A DNA stretch of 64,000 bases from Arthrobacter wenxiniae (GCF_013376105.1 NZ_JAAMFM010000006.1:62001-126000), one strand, 5' to 3'. Numbered from the stretch's first letter, positions 1 through 11,147 are shown. The notes: a model not told the origin generated them from the sequence alone. Translations and numbers: made by a program.

Positions 1-2
1 TC

Positions 3-371
3 GAGTCGGCGGCAGACGCCGTCAGGTTCGTCAATGCGCGGGACAAGCCGTTGTCGCTGTACGTGTTCAGCGAGGACCGTGGTGTGCGGAAGGCATTTAC
101 GGAACAGACGTCGTCGGGCGCACTGAACTTCGGGGTGCCGGCGGCCCACCTGTCGGTTCCGGGACTGCCCTTCGGCGGGGTCGGCGGGAGCGGCATGGGC
201 GCCTACCACGGGCAGCATTCCGTGGAGACGTTCTCCCACAGGAAGGCCGTGCTTGACAAGCCCCTGGCCCCGGACACCCTAGGCCTGATCTATCCGCCGT
301 TCGGTGCCCTGAAGCGGCAGGTCATCAAGCGCTTCGTGGCGCCGGCCGGGAGGAGATTCGGAAAGAACTAG
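3..371 (+). CDS. aldehyde dehydrogenase family protein, C-terminal part
   Basis: The open frame enters from the left edge (first full codon at position 3) and ends with TAG at 369-371, so only about 122 C-terminal residues are present. The pattern DAVRFVNARDKPLSLYVFSE, then SGALNFGVPAAHL, then PFGGVGGSGMGAYHG, is the characteristic C-terminal part of NAD(P)+-dependent aldehyde dehydrogenases of the ALDH3/coniferyl-aldehyde type. These oxidise aldehydes to carboxylic acids in the cytoplasm. The catalytic Cys and the cofactor-binding loop lie upstream of the window and cannot be checked. The downstream LysR gene is convergent and 148 bp away. Confidence 0.88.
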   Translation, partial: ESAADAVRFVNARDKPLSLYVFSEDRGVRKAFTEQTSSGALNFGVPAAHLSVPGLPFGGVGGSGMGAYHGQHSVETFSHRKAVLDKPLAPDTLGLIYPPFGALKRQVIKRFVAPAGRRFGKN

Positions 372-519
372 CACCCGCCGCGGCCAAGCGGCCCACAACG
401 GGCGGCAAAGGTGATGTCGTCGACGATCGTGGTCCCGGCACCGGCTGATTCAACGGTGCCCACGAACCGGCGGGGGTGCCCTGCATCCTGGACCAAAGAC
501 GTCATGCGGAGGCGGACAC

Positions 520-1452
520 TCATGCCGGCGGGTCCAGGGAGCTGGTGCGTGTCAGTTCGCCCAGGATGCCGGCCAGCCTGTCCATGAACACTTCCGTCCT
601 GGCCGTTCCCCTGTCGTTGATCAGCAGGGCGAAAATGTTCCGGGCCAGCCTGATTTCCGGCACGTCAAGGACCACCACGTCGTTCGGGCGGCGGGCCAGT
701 GCGAGTTCCGGGACCAGCGCCGCGCCAAGGCCCACCGAGGCCAACTGCAGGCTGGCGTTGAAGTCGTCGCTGTAGGCTGCAACGCGCGGGTGCAGGTTGC
801 AGCTGGCGAACAGCCGCTCGATCACCGTGGCATCGCTGGTGCCGGGGTGGTGCATGATCCAGGGCATGTCCGACAACTGGGCGGCCGCGACTTTGGCGCC
901 GGGCCGGATACCCCAGGCCTTGGGCAGCACGACCCGGAAATTGTCGTCGCCCACCCACTGGCGGTTGAGCGTGTGCGGCCACGCCAGTCCTGCCTGGCCC
1001 ACCTGGTAGACGAGTGCCACGTCCAGGTCCCCGCCGATGCGCAGCCCGGAAATGGTCTGCTGCGGCTCGCCGACCGAGACGTGGAGGTTGATGCCGAGAC
1101 CTGGCCAGTCGGGGCTGCGCAGCAGGCGGGGGAGCACATAGGTTGCCAGCGACGGGAAGATGCCCAGCCGCACCTCCTGTCCAGTGCCTTGCTCCGTCCG
1201 GGAGCTCGCGGCAAGCAGGGCATCGATGTCCGTGAGTACCTTGGAGGCGTGACGGCTCATCACCAACGCGGCTTCGGTGGGCGTGATGCTGCGGGCCGTG
1301 CGCTGGAAGAGCGTCACGCCGGAGTCGCGCTCCAGGGCGGACATTTGCTGTGATACGGCCGACGCCGTGTACCCCAGTGCGGCGGCGGCCGCGGCAAAAG
1401 AACCGCGGCGCACCACCTCCAACAGGGTTTTCAGGTGGATCGGGTTGATCAC
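520..1452 (-). CDS. LysR family transcriptional regulator
   Basis: A 310-residue protein. The N-terminal winged helix-turn-helix (about residues 1-62, with GYTASAVSQQMSALERDSG as the recognition region) is followed by a LysR substrate-binding domain (about residues 90-300). It should bind DNA as a tetramer and respond to a small-molecule inducer. The frame stays open to 1734, but the family start is the GTG at 1450-1452 (protein begins VINPIHLKTLLEVV). That start is preceded by AAGGAG at 6-nt spacing, so the upstream 94 codons are not part of the gene. The gene converges on the aldehyde dehydrogenase. Its target is unknown; LysR proteins often act on divergent neighbours, and here the divergent neighbour is the nrd operon, about 490 bp away. 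Confidence 0.88.
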   Translation of the reverse strand: MINPIHLKTLLEVVRRGSFAAAAAALGYTASAVSQQMSALERDSGVTLFQRTARSITPTEAALVMSRHASKVLTDIDALLAASSRTEQGTGQEVRLGIFPSLATYVLPRLLRSPDWPGLGINLHVSVGEPQQTISGLRIGGDLDVALVYQVGQAGLAWPHTLNRQWVGDDNFRVVLPKAWGIRPGAKVAAAQLSDMPWIMHHPGTSDATVIERLFASCNLHPRVAAYSDDFNASLQLASVGLGAALVPELALARRPNDVVVLDVPEIRLARNIFALLINDRGTARTEVFMDRLAGILGELTRTSSLDPPA

Positions 1453-1741
1453 TCCGTGCTCCTTTTCTCGCCGCTCATGTGCCCAAGGCGCCTCTTTCAC
1501 CGCTTTGGCCTGTCCTGCAAGCATAGGTGCGCGGGCGCTGGCGGGCAGGGGACCGAAACGCACCTTGCCGGCCGCCCTCGACACGGCGGTTGCGACACGC
1601 CGGGACTGCACGACACGCCGCCTTGAATTAAGTGTGGAACTACCCCACAGCCTGTGGACAGAGGCGGAATAAACGTTGGATTCCTGCGCTTTTAAGCCGC
1701 CGGGGCTGTGGACTACCGGTGCATAAAATGACATACTTGTA
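1453..1741. other. intergenic region between LysR gene and nrd operon
   Basis: The 488-bp gap between the LysR start and nrdH begins here. Apart from the LysR ribosome-binding site next to its GTG and the NrdR boxes listed separately, nothing gene-like is visible. The 1560-1720 part becomes less GC-rich and may hold the LysR promoter, but no convincing -35/-10 pair was found. Confidence 0.4.
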
Positions 1742-1789
1742 ATACATCATCTTGGGGTCGTTTCCGGGAGCGTGCACTACATGTAGTAT
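1742..1789. promoter_or_regulatory. tandem NrdR boxes upstream of nrdHIEF
   Basis: Box 2 (1774-1789, GCACTACATGTAGTAT) closely matches the NrdR consensus ACACwATATaTwGTGT and has the CTACATGTAG core. Box 1 (1742-1757, ATACATCATCTTGGGG) is weaker, with about 10 of 16 positions agreeing. The starts are 32 bp apart with a 16-bp linker, which is the paired arrangement known for NrdR, the ATP/dATP-sensing repressor of ribonucleotide reductase genes. TAGTAT at 1784-1789, inside box 2, could be a -10 with TTTCCG at 1761-1766 as -35 (17-bp spacer), so bound NrdR would block polymerase. This is an inference from spacing and pattern; box 1 alone would not be convincing. Confidence 0.6.
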
Positions 1790-1940
1790 CGAGTACAGCA
1801 ATTCAAGCAGTTCGGAACGTCATCCGAAACGCTGGCGAGGCCCCAGGCAACAGCTGTCAGGCCCCACCGACAGCGAGCGCGCCGTCCGCGGGACGCAAGT
1901 GCCAATTCCACACCGTTTTTATGAGAAGGGGATCTCAATC

Positions 1941-2195
1941 ATGACCGTTACGGTTTACACCAAGCCCGCCTGCGTTCAGTGCAATGCAACGTACCGTGCC
2001 CTGGACAAAAAGGGCATCACGTACCAGAGCGTTGACATCACTGAAGATCCCGCAGCGCTGGAACGGCTGCTCGGCCTCGGCTACCAGCAGGCCCCTGTCG
2101 TGATAACGGACGCCGACCACTGGTCCGGCTTCCGTCCGGACAAGATCGCGGCCCTCAGCCAGCAGGGCGGAAACGAAGCGTCGAACGTAGCGTAG
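1941..2195 (+). CDS. nrdH: glutaredoxin-like protein NrdH
   Basis: An 84-residue glutaredoxin-fold protein beginning MTVTVYTKPACVQCNATYRA. The redox motif is CVQC (residues 11-14), typical of NrdH, which has thioredoxin-like activity and is the electron donor for class Ib ribonucleotide reductase NrdEF. The C-terminal WSGFRPDKI segment is the family signature that lets NrdH be reduced by thioredoxin reductase. The ATG at 1941 follows a purine-rich GAAGGGGA about 8 nt upstream; longer in-frame starts back to 1752 would run through the NrdR boxes and were rejected. First gene of nrdH-nrdI-nrdE-(endonuclease)-nrdF. Confidence 0.95.
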   Translation: MTVTVYTKPACVQCNATYRALDKKGITYQSVDITEDPAALERLLGLGYQQAPVVITDADHWSGFRPDKIAALSQQGGNEASNVA

Positions 2196-2256
2196 CCTCC
2201 CGCGGGCGGCCAGCCTGCGGGACCACAAAATTTCACGTGCCGCACGAGCACAAAGG

Positions 2257-2287
2257 GTGGGGCTGACCGTCAAATGGTCGGCCCCAC
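2257..2287. other. 12-bp stem-loop between nrdH and nrdI
   Basis: GTGGGGCTGACC (2257-2268) pairs with GGTCGGCCCCAC (2276-2287) around a 7-nt loop, with one G-U wobble. There is no T-tract after it, so it is not a classical terminator. It lies in the 125-bp gap inside an operon whose other genes overlap or nearly touch, and ends about 20 nt before the nrdI ribosome-binding site. Possible roles, all inferred, are partial attenuation or an mRNA processing/stability element that gives nrdH a different level from nrdIEF. Confidence 0.5.
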
Positions 2288-2320
2288 AACAGCAAGCAAG
2301 TACCGCAGGAAGCGATGACC

Positions 2321-2797
2321 ATGTCAGCCGTTGCAGCATCACCAGCTGTAGGCCGGGGGACCGGTAGGCGCACAAGCAGCAGCCTGATTTACTTCTCCTC
2401 GATTTCCACAAACACGCACAGATTTGTGGAGAAGCTCACCATGGATGCGGCCCGCCTGCCCATTTACACGCGGGACGACACGCTGGAAGCGCTCGAGCCG
2501 TATGTTCTGGTGCTTCCTACCTATGGCGGGGATTCGGGGCACGGGGCAGTTCCAAAGCAGGTCATCAAGTTCCTCAACATTCCCGGGAACCGGGAGCTGA
2601 TCCGCGGCGTCATTGGCGCCGGGAACACAAACTTTGGTGAATCGTATTGTCTGGCCGGGGACATCATCTCGGTCAAATGCAAGGTACCGCATCTCTACCG
2701 TTTTGAATTGATGGGCACGTCGGAGGACGTGGACCGCGTTCACGAAGGATTGGAAGAATTTTGGACACGATTGTCTCAGCAGCAGACGCCCCAGTGA
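2321..2797 (+). CDS. nrdI: flavodoxin-like NrdI, class Ib RNR activator
   Basis: A 158-residue Nrd[21 protein letters not shown] is the FMN-phosphate loop, VLVLPTYGG precedes the second flavin loop, and [18 protein letters not shown] is the third flavin-contacting segment. NrdI supplies superoxide or peroxide to NrdF to build its dimanganese-tyrosyl radical cofactor. Two ATGs are close, at 2315 and 2321. AGGAAG at 2307-2312 has sensible spacing (8 nt) only to 2321, which was chosen. The stop TGA overlaps the proposed nrdE GTG as GTGA, indicating translational coupling. Confidence 0.94.
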   Translation: MSAVAASPAVGRGTGRRTSSSLIYFSSISTNTHRFVEKLTMDAARLPIYTRDDTLEALEPYVLVLPTYGGDSGHGAVPKQVIKFLNIPGNRELIRGVIGAGNTNFGESYCLAGDIISVKCKVPHLYRFELMGTSEDVDRVHEGLEEFWTRLSQQQTPQ

Positions 2798-4932
2798 AGG
2801 CGTCCAAGGACATGCCGGCAGCCTGGGAAGGCCTTGGCTACCATGAGCTGAACGCCATGCTCAACCTGTACAACTCCGAGGGCAAGATCCAGTTCGACGC
2901 CGACCGCGCCGCTGCCCGCCAGTACTTCCTGCAGCACGTCAACAACAACACGGTGTTCTTCCATGACCTGGAGGAAAAGCTCGACTACCTGGTCAAGAAC
3001 GACTACTACGAGCGCGAAACACTTGACCAGTACACGATGAACTTCATTCGCGAACTCTACAACCACGCGTACAAGAAGAAGTTCCGCTTCGAGACGTTCC
3101 TCGGCGCATTCAAGTTCTACACGTCGTACACGCTGAAGACCTTTGACGGCAACCGCTTCCTGGAGCGCTACGAGGACCGTGTGTGCATGGTTGCCCTGCA
3201 CCTGGCCCGCGGCGACGAGGCGCTGGCCACCAAGATGGTGGACGAGATCATCGAGGGACGCTTCCAGCCGGCCACGCCAACGTTCCTGAATGCCGGCAAG
3301 AAGCAGCGCGGCGAGCTGGTCTCCTGCTTCCTGCTCCGCATCGAGGACAACATGGAGTCCATTGGCCGCTCCATCAACTCCGCCCTGCAGCTGTCCAAGC
3401 GCGGCGGCGGCGTGGCGTTCGCGCTGACCAACATCCGCGAGGTGGGTGCGCCCATCAAGCAGATCGAGAACCAGTCCTCCGGCGTCATCCCCGTCATGAA
3501 GCTCCTGGAGGACAGCTTCTCCTACGCCAACCAGCTCGGGGCCCGCCAGGGCGCCGGCGCCGTCTACCTGCACGCCCACCACCCCGACATCAACCGCTTC
3601 CTGGACACCAAGCGCGAGAACGCCGATGAAAAGGTACGCATCAAGACCCTGTCGCTGGGTGTCGTCGTTCCGGACATCACCTTTGAGCTGGCCAAGCGCG
3701 ACGAGGACATGTACCTCTTCTCCCCGTACGACGTCGAAAGGGTCTACGGCGTGCCGTTCTCCGACATCTCGGTCACCGAGAAGTATTACGAGATGGTGGA
3801 CGACGCCCGCATCAAGAAGACCAAGATCAAGGCACGCGAGTTCTTCCAGACCCTGGCCGAGATCCAGTTCGAGTCCGGCTACCCGTACATCATGTTTGAG
3901 GACACCGTAAACCGGGCCAACCCGATCGACGGCAAGATCATCATGAGCAACCTGTGCTCGGAAATTCTGCAGGTGTCCGCGCCAACCAGCTACAACGACG
4001 ATCTTTCCTACGCGGACACCGGCAAGGACATCTCCTGCAACCTTGGCTCGCTGAACATTGCCAAGGCCATGGATTCCCCGGACTTCGGCAGCACCATCGA
4101 GACCTCCATCCGCACGCTGACCGCGGTGTCGGACATGTCCAACATCACCAGCGTGCCGTCCATCGCCAAAGGCAACGACCAGTCGCACGCCATTGGCCTG
4201 GGCCAGATGAACCTGCACGGCTACCTGGCCCGCGAGCGGGTCCACTACGGTTCCGATAAGGGCCTGGACTTCACGAACATCTACTTCTACACGGTGGTGT
4301 ACCACTGTATCCGGGCGTCGAACCTGATCGCCATGGAGACCGGTTCCACGTTCGCCGGCTTTGAGAAGTCCAAGTACGCCAGCGGCGAGTTCTTCGACAA
4401 GTACACGGATCAGGAATGGGTTCCCCAGACCGCCAGGGTCGCCGAGCTGTTTGAGGGCATCCACATCCCCACGCAGGATGACTGGCGCGAGCTGAAGGCC
4501 TCGGTCATGGAGCACGGCATCTACAACCAGAACCTGCAGGCCGTCCCGCCCACGGGCTCCATCAGCTACATCAACAACTCCACGTCCTCCATCCACCCGG
4601 TGGCGTCGAAGATCGAGATCCGCAAGGAAGGCAAGCTGGGCCGCGTGTACTACCCGGCCCCGTACCTGACCAACGACAACCTGGAGTACTACCAGGACGC
4701 GTACGAGATCGGCTTTGAAAAGATCATCGACACCTACGCGGCCGCCACGCAGCACGTGGACCAGGGCCTGTCGCTGACGCTGTTCTTCAAGGACACCGCC
4801 ACCACGCGCGACATCAACAAGGCCCAGATCTATGCCTGGAAGAAGGGCATCAAGACCATCTACTACATCCGTCTCCGCCAGCTCGCGCTGGAAGGGACCG
4901 AGGTGGAAAATTGTGTTTCCTGTGCGCTATGA
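2794..4932 (+). CDS. nrdE: class Ib ribonucleotide reductase large subunit NrdE
   Basis: The catalytic alpha subunit, reducing NDPs to dNDPs. It spans about 712 residues from the GTG at 2794, a normal family length. Visible signatures are [20 protein letters not shown] (the first active-site cysteine of the redox pair), MSNLCSEI (the thiyl-radical cysteine), ISCNLGSLN, and [15 protein letters not shown]. The C-terminus ENCVSCAL supplies the mobile CxxC pair re-reduced by NrdH. GTG 2794 makes a 4-nt overlap with the nrdI stop. A TTG at 2761 in the same frame, with a GGAAG just before it, is a possible alternative, as is ATG 2812. The gene is intact and uninterrupted: the endonuclease gene begins 17 bp after its stop. 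Confidence 0.95.
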   Translation: MKASKDMPAAWEGLGYHELNAMLNLYNSEGKIQFDADRAAARQYFLQHVNNNTVFFHDLEEKLDYLVKNDYYERETLDQYTMNFIRELYNHAYKKKFRFETFLGAFKFYTSYTLKTFDGNRFLERYEDRVCMVALHLARGDEALATKMVDEIIEGRFQPATPTFLNAGKKQRGELVSCFLLRIEDNMESIGRSINSALQLSKRGGGVAFALTNIREVGAPIKQIENQSSGVIPVMKLLEDSFSYANQLGARQGAGAVYLHAHHPDINRFLDTKRENADEKVRIKTLSLGVVVPDITFELAKRDEDMYLFSPYDVERVYGVPFSDISVTEKYYEMVDDARIKKTKIKAREFFQTLAEIQFESGYPYIMFEDTVNRANPIDGKIIMSNLCSEILQVSAPTSYNDDLSYADTGKDISCNLGSLNIAKAMDSPDFGSTIETSIRTLTAVSDMSNITSVPSIAKGNDQSHAIGLGQMNLHGYLARERVHYGSDKGLDFTNIYFYTVVYHCIRASNLIAMETGSTFAGFEKSKYASGEFFDKYTDQEWVPQTARVAELFEGIHIPTQDDWRELKASVMEHGIYNQNLQAVPPTGSISYINNSTSSIHPVASKIEIRKEGKLGRVYYPAPYLTNDNLEYYQDAYEIGFEKIIDTYAAATQHVDQGLSLTLFFKDTATTRDINKAQIYAWKKGIKTIYYIRLRQLALEGTEVENCVSCAL

Positions 4933-4949
4933 CGGAGTAATGCGTTGAA

Positions 4950-6718
<1,769 letters not shown>

Positions 6719-6721
6719 CCC

Positions 6722-7264
6722 TTGTCCACGCCTGACAAGTCAGCCGCGGCAGCCCGGTTCACCCGGGACGCCGCGGCTGCCGTGCGCCCGGGCCACCTCG
6801 CCGGCCCCCGCGACCCCGGCGACGCCTGGGTGGAAGGGGAGGCCGGCAAGTTCTGGGGCCGGTTCGGTTCCGCCGGACTCCTCGTGTTCGACGAAGGCCG
6901 CGGGATCCTGCTGCAGCACCGGGCGCTCTGGTCGCACCACGGCGGCACCTGGGGCCTGCCCGGAGGCGCACTCCATGAAGGCGAAGGTGCCGTGGACGGC
7001 GCCCTGCGCGAAGCGTGGGAGGAGGCCGGCGTGCCGAGGGAAAGCGTCGAGCTGCTCTTCACCGTCGTGTACGACGTCGGCTATTGGCGCTACACCACGG
7101 TGGCCGTCGACGCCGTGGTCCCCTTTGAACCGGTCGTCAGCGACCCCGAAAGCCTTGCCCTGGAATGGGTGCCGCTCGACGGCGTAGCCCGGCTCCCGCT
7201 GCACCCGGGCTTCGGGAACGCATGGCCTGCGCTGCGCGGGAGGTTGCCGGGACTCACCAGCTGA
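6722..7264 (+). CDS. NUDIX hydrolase
   Basis: A protein of about 180 residues with a complete Nudix box: GALHEGE followed by REAWEEAGV (residues 83-106), matching Gx5Ex7REUxEExGU. The box coordinates Mg2+ and hydrolyses nucleoside diphosphates linked to another moiety. The substrate cannot be told from sequence. The flanking RFGSAGLLVFDEGRGILLQHR and WGLPGG segments fit MutT-like sanitising enzymes. The first start in frame is TTG 6722, 3 bp after the nrdF stop; a GTG at 6782 is a credible alternative because the first 20 residues are low complexity. Placement directly behind nrdF suggests cotranscription, which would fit a nucleotide-pool role, but that is inference. Confidence 0.85.
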   Translation: MSTPDKSAAAARFTRDAAAAVRPGHLAGPRDPGDAWVEGEAGKFWGRFGSAGLLVFDEGRGILLQHRALWSHHGGTWGLPGGALHEGEGAVDGALREAWEEAGVPRESVELLFTVVYDVGYWRYTTVAVDAVVPFEPVVSDPESLALEWVPLDGVARLPLHPGFGNAWPALRGRLPGLTS

Positions 7265-7490
7265 TCCGTTCGAAGTCGCGGCGCAGGCGGAGCCCGCGGG
7301 CCCAGTTGAGCGATTCCATCCAGGCAATGCGTCCCAGCAGGTGGGCCCGGAAGTCCTGCCGGTCGGTGCGGTTCTGCGACTCCGGCCCGTGGATCACGCA
7401 GTTGTGCAGGGTGGCTTTCAGTGCGTCAAACTGCCGGCGCGGGGCGGTGGGGCGGACATTGACCACGACGCCGGTCACCTGCTGCCGGGC
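7254..7490 (-). pseudogene. C-terminal remnant of a reverse transcriptase
   Basis: The reverse strand encodes RQQVTGVVVNVRPTAPRRQF, then LKATLHNCVIHGPESQNR, then FRAHLLGRIAWMESLNWARG. From memory of the family this is the C-terminal segment of retron-type RNA-directed DNA polymerases: the VTGLVVN motif, then a H-N-C...HGP..QNR block, then HLLGRI.W.ESLNP.RG. The polymerase core with the catalytic YxDD would lie to the right, but 7490-7610 holds no matching sequence and the acyl-CoA synthetase gene ends at 7611. So this is a truncated fossil rather than a working enzyme. Its stop overlaps the NUDIX stop region convergently. The identification by eye is moderately secure. Confidence 0.5.
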
Positions 7491-7610
7491 GCGCAGGCCC
7501 GCCTGTGCGGGTGGGCGGCTGCGCGTTGTGCATCTCCACCTCGCGGGAAGGCTTTCACCTGGACTCAGGCTGACGGATTCCGCCCCGGGCGGGAAGCCGT
7601 GGGGACCGGG

Positions 7611-9242
7611 TCAGCCCAAGCCCAGCAGCTCCACGGCCGTGGCGCGCATGTCCATCTTGCGCACCTTGCCCGTGACAGTCATGGGGAATTCATCCACCAC
7701 CATCACGTACCGCGGGACCTTGTGCCGGGACAGGTGCCCCTCGCAGAAGTCGGCCACGCCGGCGGCGTCCAGCGGCGCGGCACCGGGCTTCATCAACAGC
7801 CATGCGCACAGCTCCTCGCCGTACTTTTCATCCGGGACGCCGATCACCTGGACGTCGGCAATGTCCGGGTGCGAGTACAGGAACTCCTCAATCTCGCGCG
7901 GATAGAGGTTTTCCCCGCCCCGGATCACCATGTCCTTGATCCTGCCCACGATGTTGACGTAGCCGTCGTCATACATGACGGCGAGGTCGCCGGTGTGCAT
8001 CCAGCGGGCCGCGTCGATCGTGCCGGCCGTCTTCTCAGGGTCGTTCCAGTAGCCCAGCATGACGGAGTAGCCGCGCGTGCAAAATTCACCGGGCTCCCCG
8101 CGCGGCACGGTCAGGCCGGTGGCGGGATCCACGATCTTGACTTCGAGGTGGGGGTGCACCCGGCCGACGGTCTCGGTGCGGTGGGCCACGTCGTCGTCCG
8201 TCTGGGTCTGCATGGATACGGGCGATGTCTCAGTCATGCCGTAGGCGATGGACACCTCGGCCATGTGCATGTCCGTCATGGTGCGCTTCATGACCTCCAC
8301 GGGGCACGGGGAGCCGGCCATGATGCCGGTGCGCAGGCTGGAGAGGTCGTAGCCGGCGAAGCCGGGCAGGTTGAGCTCGGCGATGAACATCGTGGGGACG
8401 CCGTACAGGGCAGTGCACCGTTCCTGCTCGACCGCCCGCAGCGTGGCGGCCGCGTCGAAGGAGGGGGCCGGGATGACGATGGCTGCCCCGTGCGAGGTGG
8501 CCCCAAGGTTGCACATCACCATGCCGAAGCAGTGGTAGAACGGCACGGGCACGCACAGCCGGTCTTCCTCGGTGAAGCTGATGGTCTCGGTGACGAAATA
8601 GCCGTTGTTGAGGATGTTGTGGTGGCTGAGGGTGGCACCCTTGGGCGAGCCAGTGGTCCCGGAGGTGTACTGGATGTTGATGGGATCGTCCGCGCCGAGG
8701 GTGGCCATGGCGTGTTCGACGGCGTCGGCCGGCACCGCGGCGCCGCCCGCCACGAGCGCATCCCAGGACGGGGTGCCGATGTAGACCACATCGGCCAACT
8801 CCGGGCACTCCGGGCGGACGGCGTCGATCATGGCCGCATAGTCCGAACCCCGGAATTCCGGCAGGGCCACGATCATGCGCATCCCGGACTGGCGCACGGC
8901 GTACTTCAGCTCATGCCGGCGGTAGGAGGGGTTGACGTTGACCAGGATGGAGCCGATCTTTGCCGTGGCGTACTGGATGAGCACCCACTCGGGAACATTG
9001 GGCGCCCAGATGCCCACCCGGTCGCCCTTGGCGACGCCGGCGGCGAGGAGCCCGCGGGCCAGGGCGTCGACGTCGTGATCCAGCTGCGCATAGCTCCAGC
9101 GGCGGCCGGACGGCACGTCCACCAGGGCTTCGCGGTCCGGGAAGCGGGCCGCGGACCGCGCAAGGTTCGCCCCGATGGTGTCGCCCAGCAGGGGGGTGGT
9201 GGAGGTTCCGGAAGTGTACGAGGCTTGAACATCGTTGGTCAT
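7611..9242 (-). CDS. AMP-binding fatty-acyl-CoA synthetase
   Basis: A 543-residue member of the ANL adenylating superfamily, which activates a carboxylate with ATP and couples it to CoA. Motifs in order: P-loop [42 protein letters not shown], the hinge [23 protein letters not shown], and the C-terminal catalytic lysine in TVTGKVRK. The lack of a signal peptide indicates a cytoplasmic enzyme. The overall motif pattern resembles medium/long-chain fatty-acyl-CoA synthetases; substrate chain length cannot be predicted. It lies 40 bp downstream of an FAD monooxygenase on the same strand, probably an operon. ATG at 9240-9242. Confidence 0.93.
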   Translation of the reverse strand: MTNDVQASYTSGTSTTPLLGDTIGANLARSAARFPDREALVDVPSGRRWSYAQLDHDVDALARGLLAAGVAKGDRVGIWAPNVPEWVLIQYATAKIGSILVNVNPSYRRHELKYAVRQSGMRMIVALPEFRGSDYAAMIDAVRPECPELADVVYIGTPSWDALVAGGAAVPADAVEHAMATLGADDPINIQYTSGTTGSPKGATLSHHNILNNGYFVTETISFTEEDRLCVPVPFYHCFGMVMCNLGATSHGAAIVIPAPSFDAAATLRAVEQERCTALYGVPTMFIAELNLPGFAGYDLSSLRTGIMAGSPCPVEVMKRTMTDMHMAEVSIAYGMTETSPVSMQTQTDDDVAHRTETVGRVHPHLEVKIVDPATGLTVPRGEPGEFCTRGYSVMLGYWNDPEKTAGTIDAARWMHTGDLAVMYDDGYVNIVGRIKDMVIRGGENLYPREIEEFLYSHPDIADVQVIGVPDEKYGEELCAWLLMKPGAAPLDAAGVADFCEGHLSRHKVPRYVMVVDEFPMTVTGKVRKMDMRATAVELLGLG

Positions 9243-9282
9243 GGTTTGATGCTAATGCCCGAATGGGCCGGTGGGCACCAAC

Positions 9283-10533
9283 TCACCCGGGAAGTCTTCC
9301 ATGCTCTCCGCCGTGCAGCCGTTCCGGCAGGAAGCCGCGCCCCACCAGCCTGGCCATGACCGGGCGTGCGGCCTTTGAGCCGAGCGTTGCCAGCCGGCCC
9401 TGCCACTGTGGCATGGCGTCAAGGTTGGCCGACGCGGCACTGGATATGACCTTGTGGACCTGCTGCTGGAGCGGCTGCATCAGCCGCACCGGCCACTCGC
9501 GGCGGCGCTGGATCCGGTGCATGGCCTGGTCCACGGGCCGGCCCGCCAGCAGCGGCGGGGCCAACTGCCGGGCGGCGGCGACGGCGTCCTGCACGGCGTA
9601 ATTGACGCCCACGCCAAATACGGGGCTCATCGCATGCGCGGCGTCGCCAATGCAGAGCAGGCCGGGCACGGACCACTGCTTGAGGCGGTCCAGCTGCACG
9701 GACAGCAGCTTGACGTCCGCCCAGTCCCGCAGCGACTCCGCCGCCTCGCCAAGGAAGGGCGCATTGGCGCGGATGCGCTCGCGGAAGGCGCCCAGACCGA
9801 GCGCACGCATCCTGACGAAGCTTCCCTTGGGAATCAGCATGCCCATCTGGTAGTAGCCCGAGCGCGGGATGGTGATGAGCATGGTCCCATTGCGCAGGTA
9901 GCCCAGCGTGTCCGGCGGCCGTGACGGCGGTGTGGGAAGCCGGAACCACAGCACGTCTATGGAAACGCCCAGCGTCTCGGGTCGCAACCCTGCCGCGTGG
10001 CGGAGCCGGGAGGCGCGGCCGTCCGCCGCGACCGTCAAGGCAGCCTTGATGCGGAGCGGGCCGTCCGGTCCGGCGGCTGTGACCCCGGTGGCAATGCCGC
10101 GGCCGCGCAGCACATCCACAGCCTCGGTGCCCATGAGCAGCCGGAAGTTCTTCATGGCGGTGGCTTCCCGGGCCAGCAGGTCCAGGAAGTCCCACTGGGG
10201 CATGAGCGCGATTCGCTTGTTGGGGCCGCGCAGGGTGCCAAAGTCGACCGGGGTCAGCCGCGTGCCGCCGACCACAATGTCCAGCGTGGTGATGCTGTCC
10301 TGCGGAATCCGCAGGAATTCCGCACGCAGACCCAGCTGGTCGATCAAGTCCAGGGTGGAGGGGTGGATCGTGTCTCCGCGGAAGTCCCGGAAAAAGTCCG
10401 TGTGCTTCTCCAGGACGGTGACGTCAACCCCTTCGCGGGCCAGCAGGAGGCCCAGCATCATGCCCGCTGGCCCGCCGCCGGCAATGCAGCAGGTGGTCTC
10501 CACCGTGGTTGCAACAGGTACAGCTTCAGTCAT
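9283..10533 (-). CDS. FAD-dependent aromatic-type monooxygenase
   Basis: A 416-residue flavoprotein of the PheA/TfdB/UbiH (FAD_binding_3) group. The Rossmann motif CCIAGGGPAGMMLGLLLARE sits near residue 12; the second FAD/NADPH motif is in TVAADGRASRLRHAAG, and the GD motif is LLCIGDAAHAMSPVFGVG. Such enzymes hydroxylate aromatic or related substrates with O2 and NAD(P)H. The ATG at 10533 is preceded by GGAGG with about 5-nt spacing; an in-frame extension to 10752 is not supported. It is upstream of, and likely cotranscribed with, the acyl-CoA synthetase, suggesting a small catabolic unit, although no ring-cleavage gene is nearby. Confidence 0.87.
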   Translation of the reverse strand: MTEAVPVATTVETTCCIAGGGPAGMMLGLLLAREGVDVTVLEKHTDFFRDFRGDTIHPSTLDLIDQLGLRAEFLRIPQDSITTLDIVVGGTRLTPVDFGTLRGPNKRIALMPQWDFLDLLAREATAMKNFRLLMGTEAVDVLRGRGIATGVTAAGPDGPLRIKAALTVAADGRASRLRHAAGLRPETLGVSIDVLWFRLPTPPSRPPDTLGYLRNGTMLITIPRSGYYQMGMLIPKGSFVRMRALGLGAFRERIRANAPFLGEAAESLRDWADVKLLSVQLDRLKQWSVPGLLCIGDAAHAMSPVFGVGVNYAVQDAVAAARQLAPPLLAGRPVDQAMHRIQRRREWPVRLMQPLQQQVHKVISSAASANLDAMPQWQGRLATLGSKAARPVMARLVGRGFLPERLHGGEHGRLPG

Positions 10534-10741
10534 GGGGAGCCTCCGGTGCCGAGCCTTGGCTTGCCCCTCCGATGCTACGCCCCGGCGCGGAGTTCGGCTG
10601 TGCCCCCGTTGGCTGTGCCCAATGGTCCCTGCACAATGCCAGGCGGGTGGCGGAGGATCCACAATCGGGTGCGCAGCCCTGCTGCCCTTCCTGCCGAAGG
10701 GGAAGACTTGAACCCTGAAGGCACAAAGGAAGGAGCGGGAC

Positions 10742-11104
10742 GTGTGCGACATGTGCGACGGAATGTCATGGGAGCAGGTCCGTCAGCAGAACGGGAAACT
10801 GCTGGTCACCGGCCTGGACGCCAGGGCGGCCCAGGCGATGCTGGCCCTCTTTGCGACGATGGTGTTTTCTGGTCGGGAGTCGTTTGTCCCCGGACTGGCG
10901 CTGCTGGGAGATGAATGCTCAGTGTACTCGCTGAAGGTTGACCAGCCGGAAGACGTCTTGATTTGGGCACATGAGCTGTACGGGCGCCGCATGTCCGCCA
11001 TCCAGTTGGTCTGGACCGACGAGGAGGGCCGTTTTCCCCGGGCCCCCGAACCGGCCATTAGGGGATCCCGGCGGGCGTTCGCTACCATGAAGGGGGCCAA
11101 TTAG
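10742..11104 (+). CDS. hypothetical protein with N-terminal CxxC
   Basis: A 120-residue protein beginning MCDMCDGMSWEQV, with a CDMC pair at residues 2-5 that could bind metal or be redox active. The rest is a small alpha/beta protein (about residues 18-100) with no motif that I recognise and no membrane segment. GTG 10742 is supported by AAGGAAGGAG about 8 nt upstream. The opening resembles that of DUF4262-type proteins, but the remaining sequence does not clearly follow that family, so no function is given. It is divergent from the FAD monooxygenase. Confidence 0.7.
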   Translation: MCDMCDGMSWEQVRQQNGKLLVTGLDARAAQAMLALFATMVFSGRESFVPGLALLGDECSVYSLKVDQPEDVLIWAHELYGRRMSAIQLVWTDEEGRFPRAPEPAIRGSRRAFATMKGAN

Positions 11105-11147
11105 CATAGGTTTAAGTAGCCGAATTTTTTACGGGGGCAGCACACGA

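Noticed and set aside
2776-4755. 659-codon minus-strand open frame opposite nrdE
   Set aside because: Antisense shadow of nrdE; Val/Leu/Asp-rich repetitive composition, no start signal.
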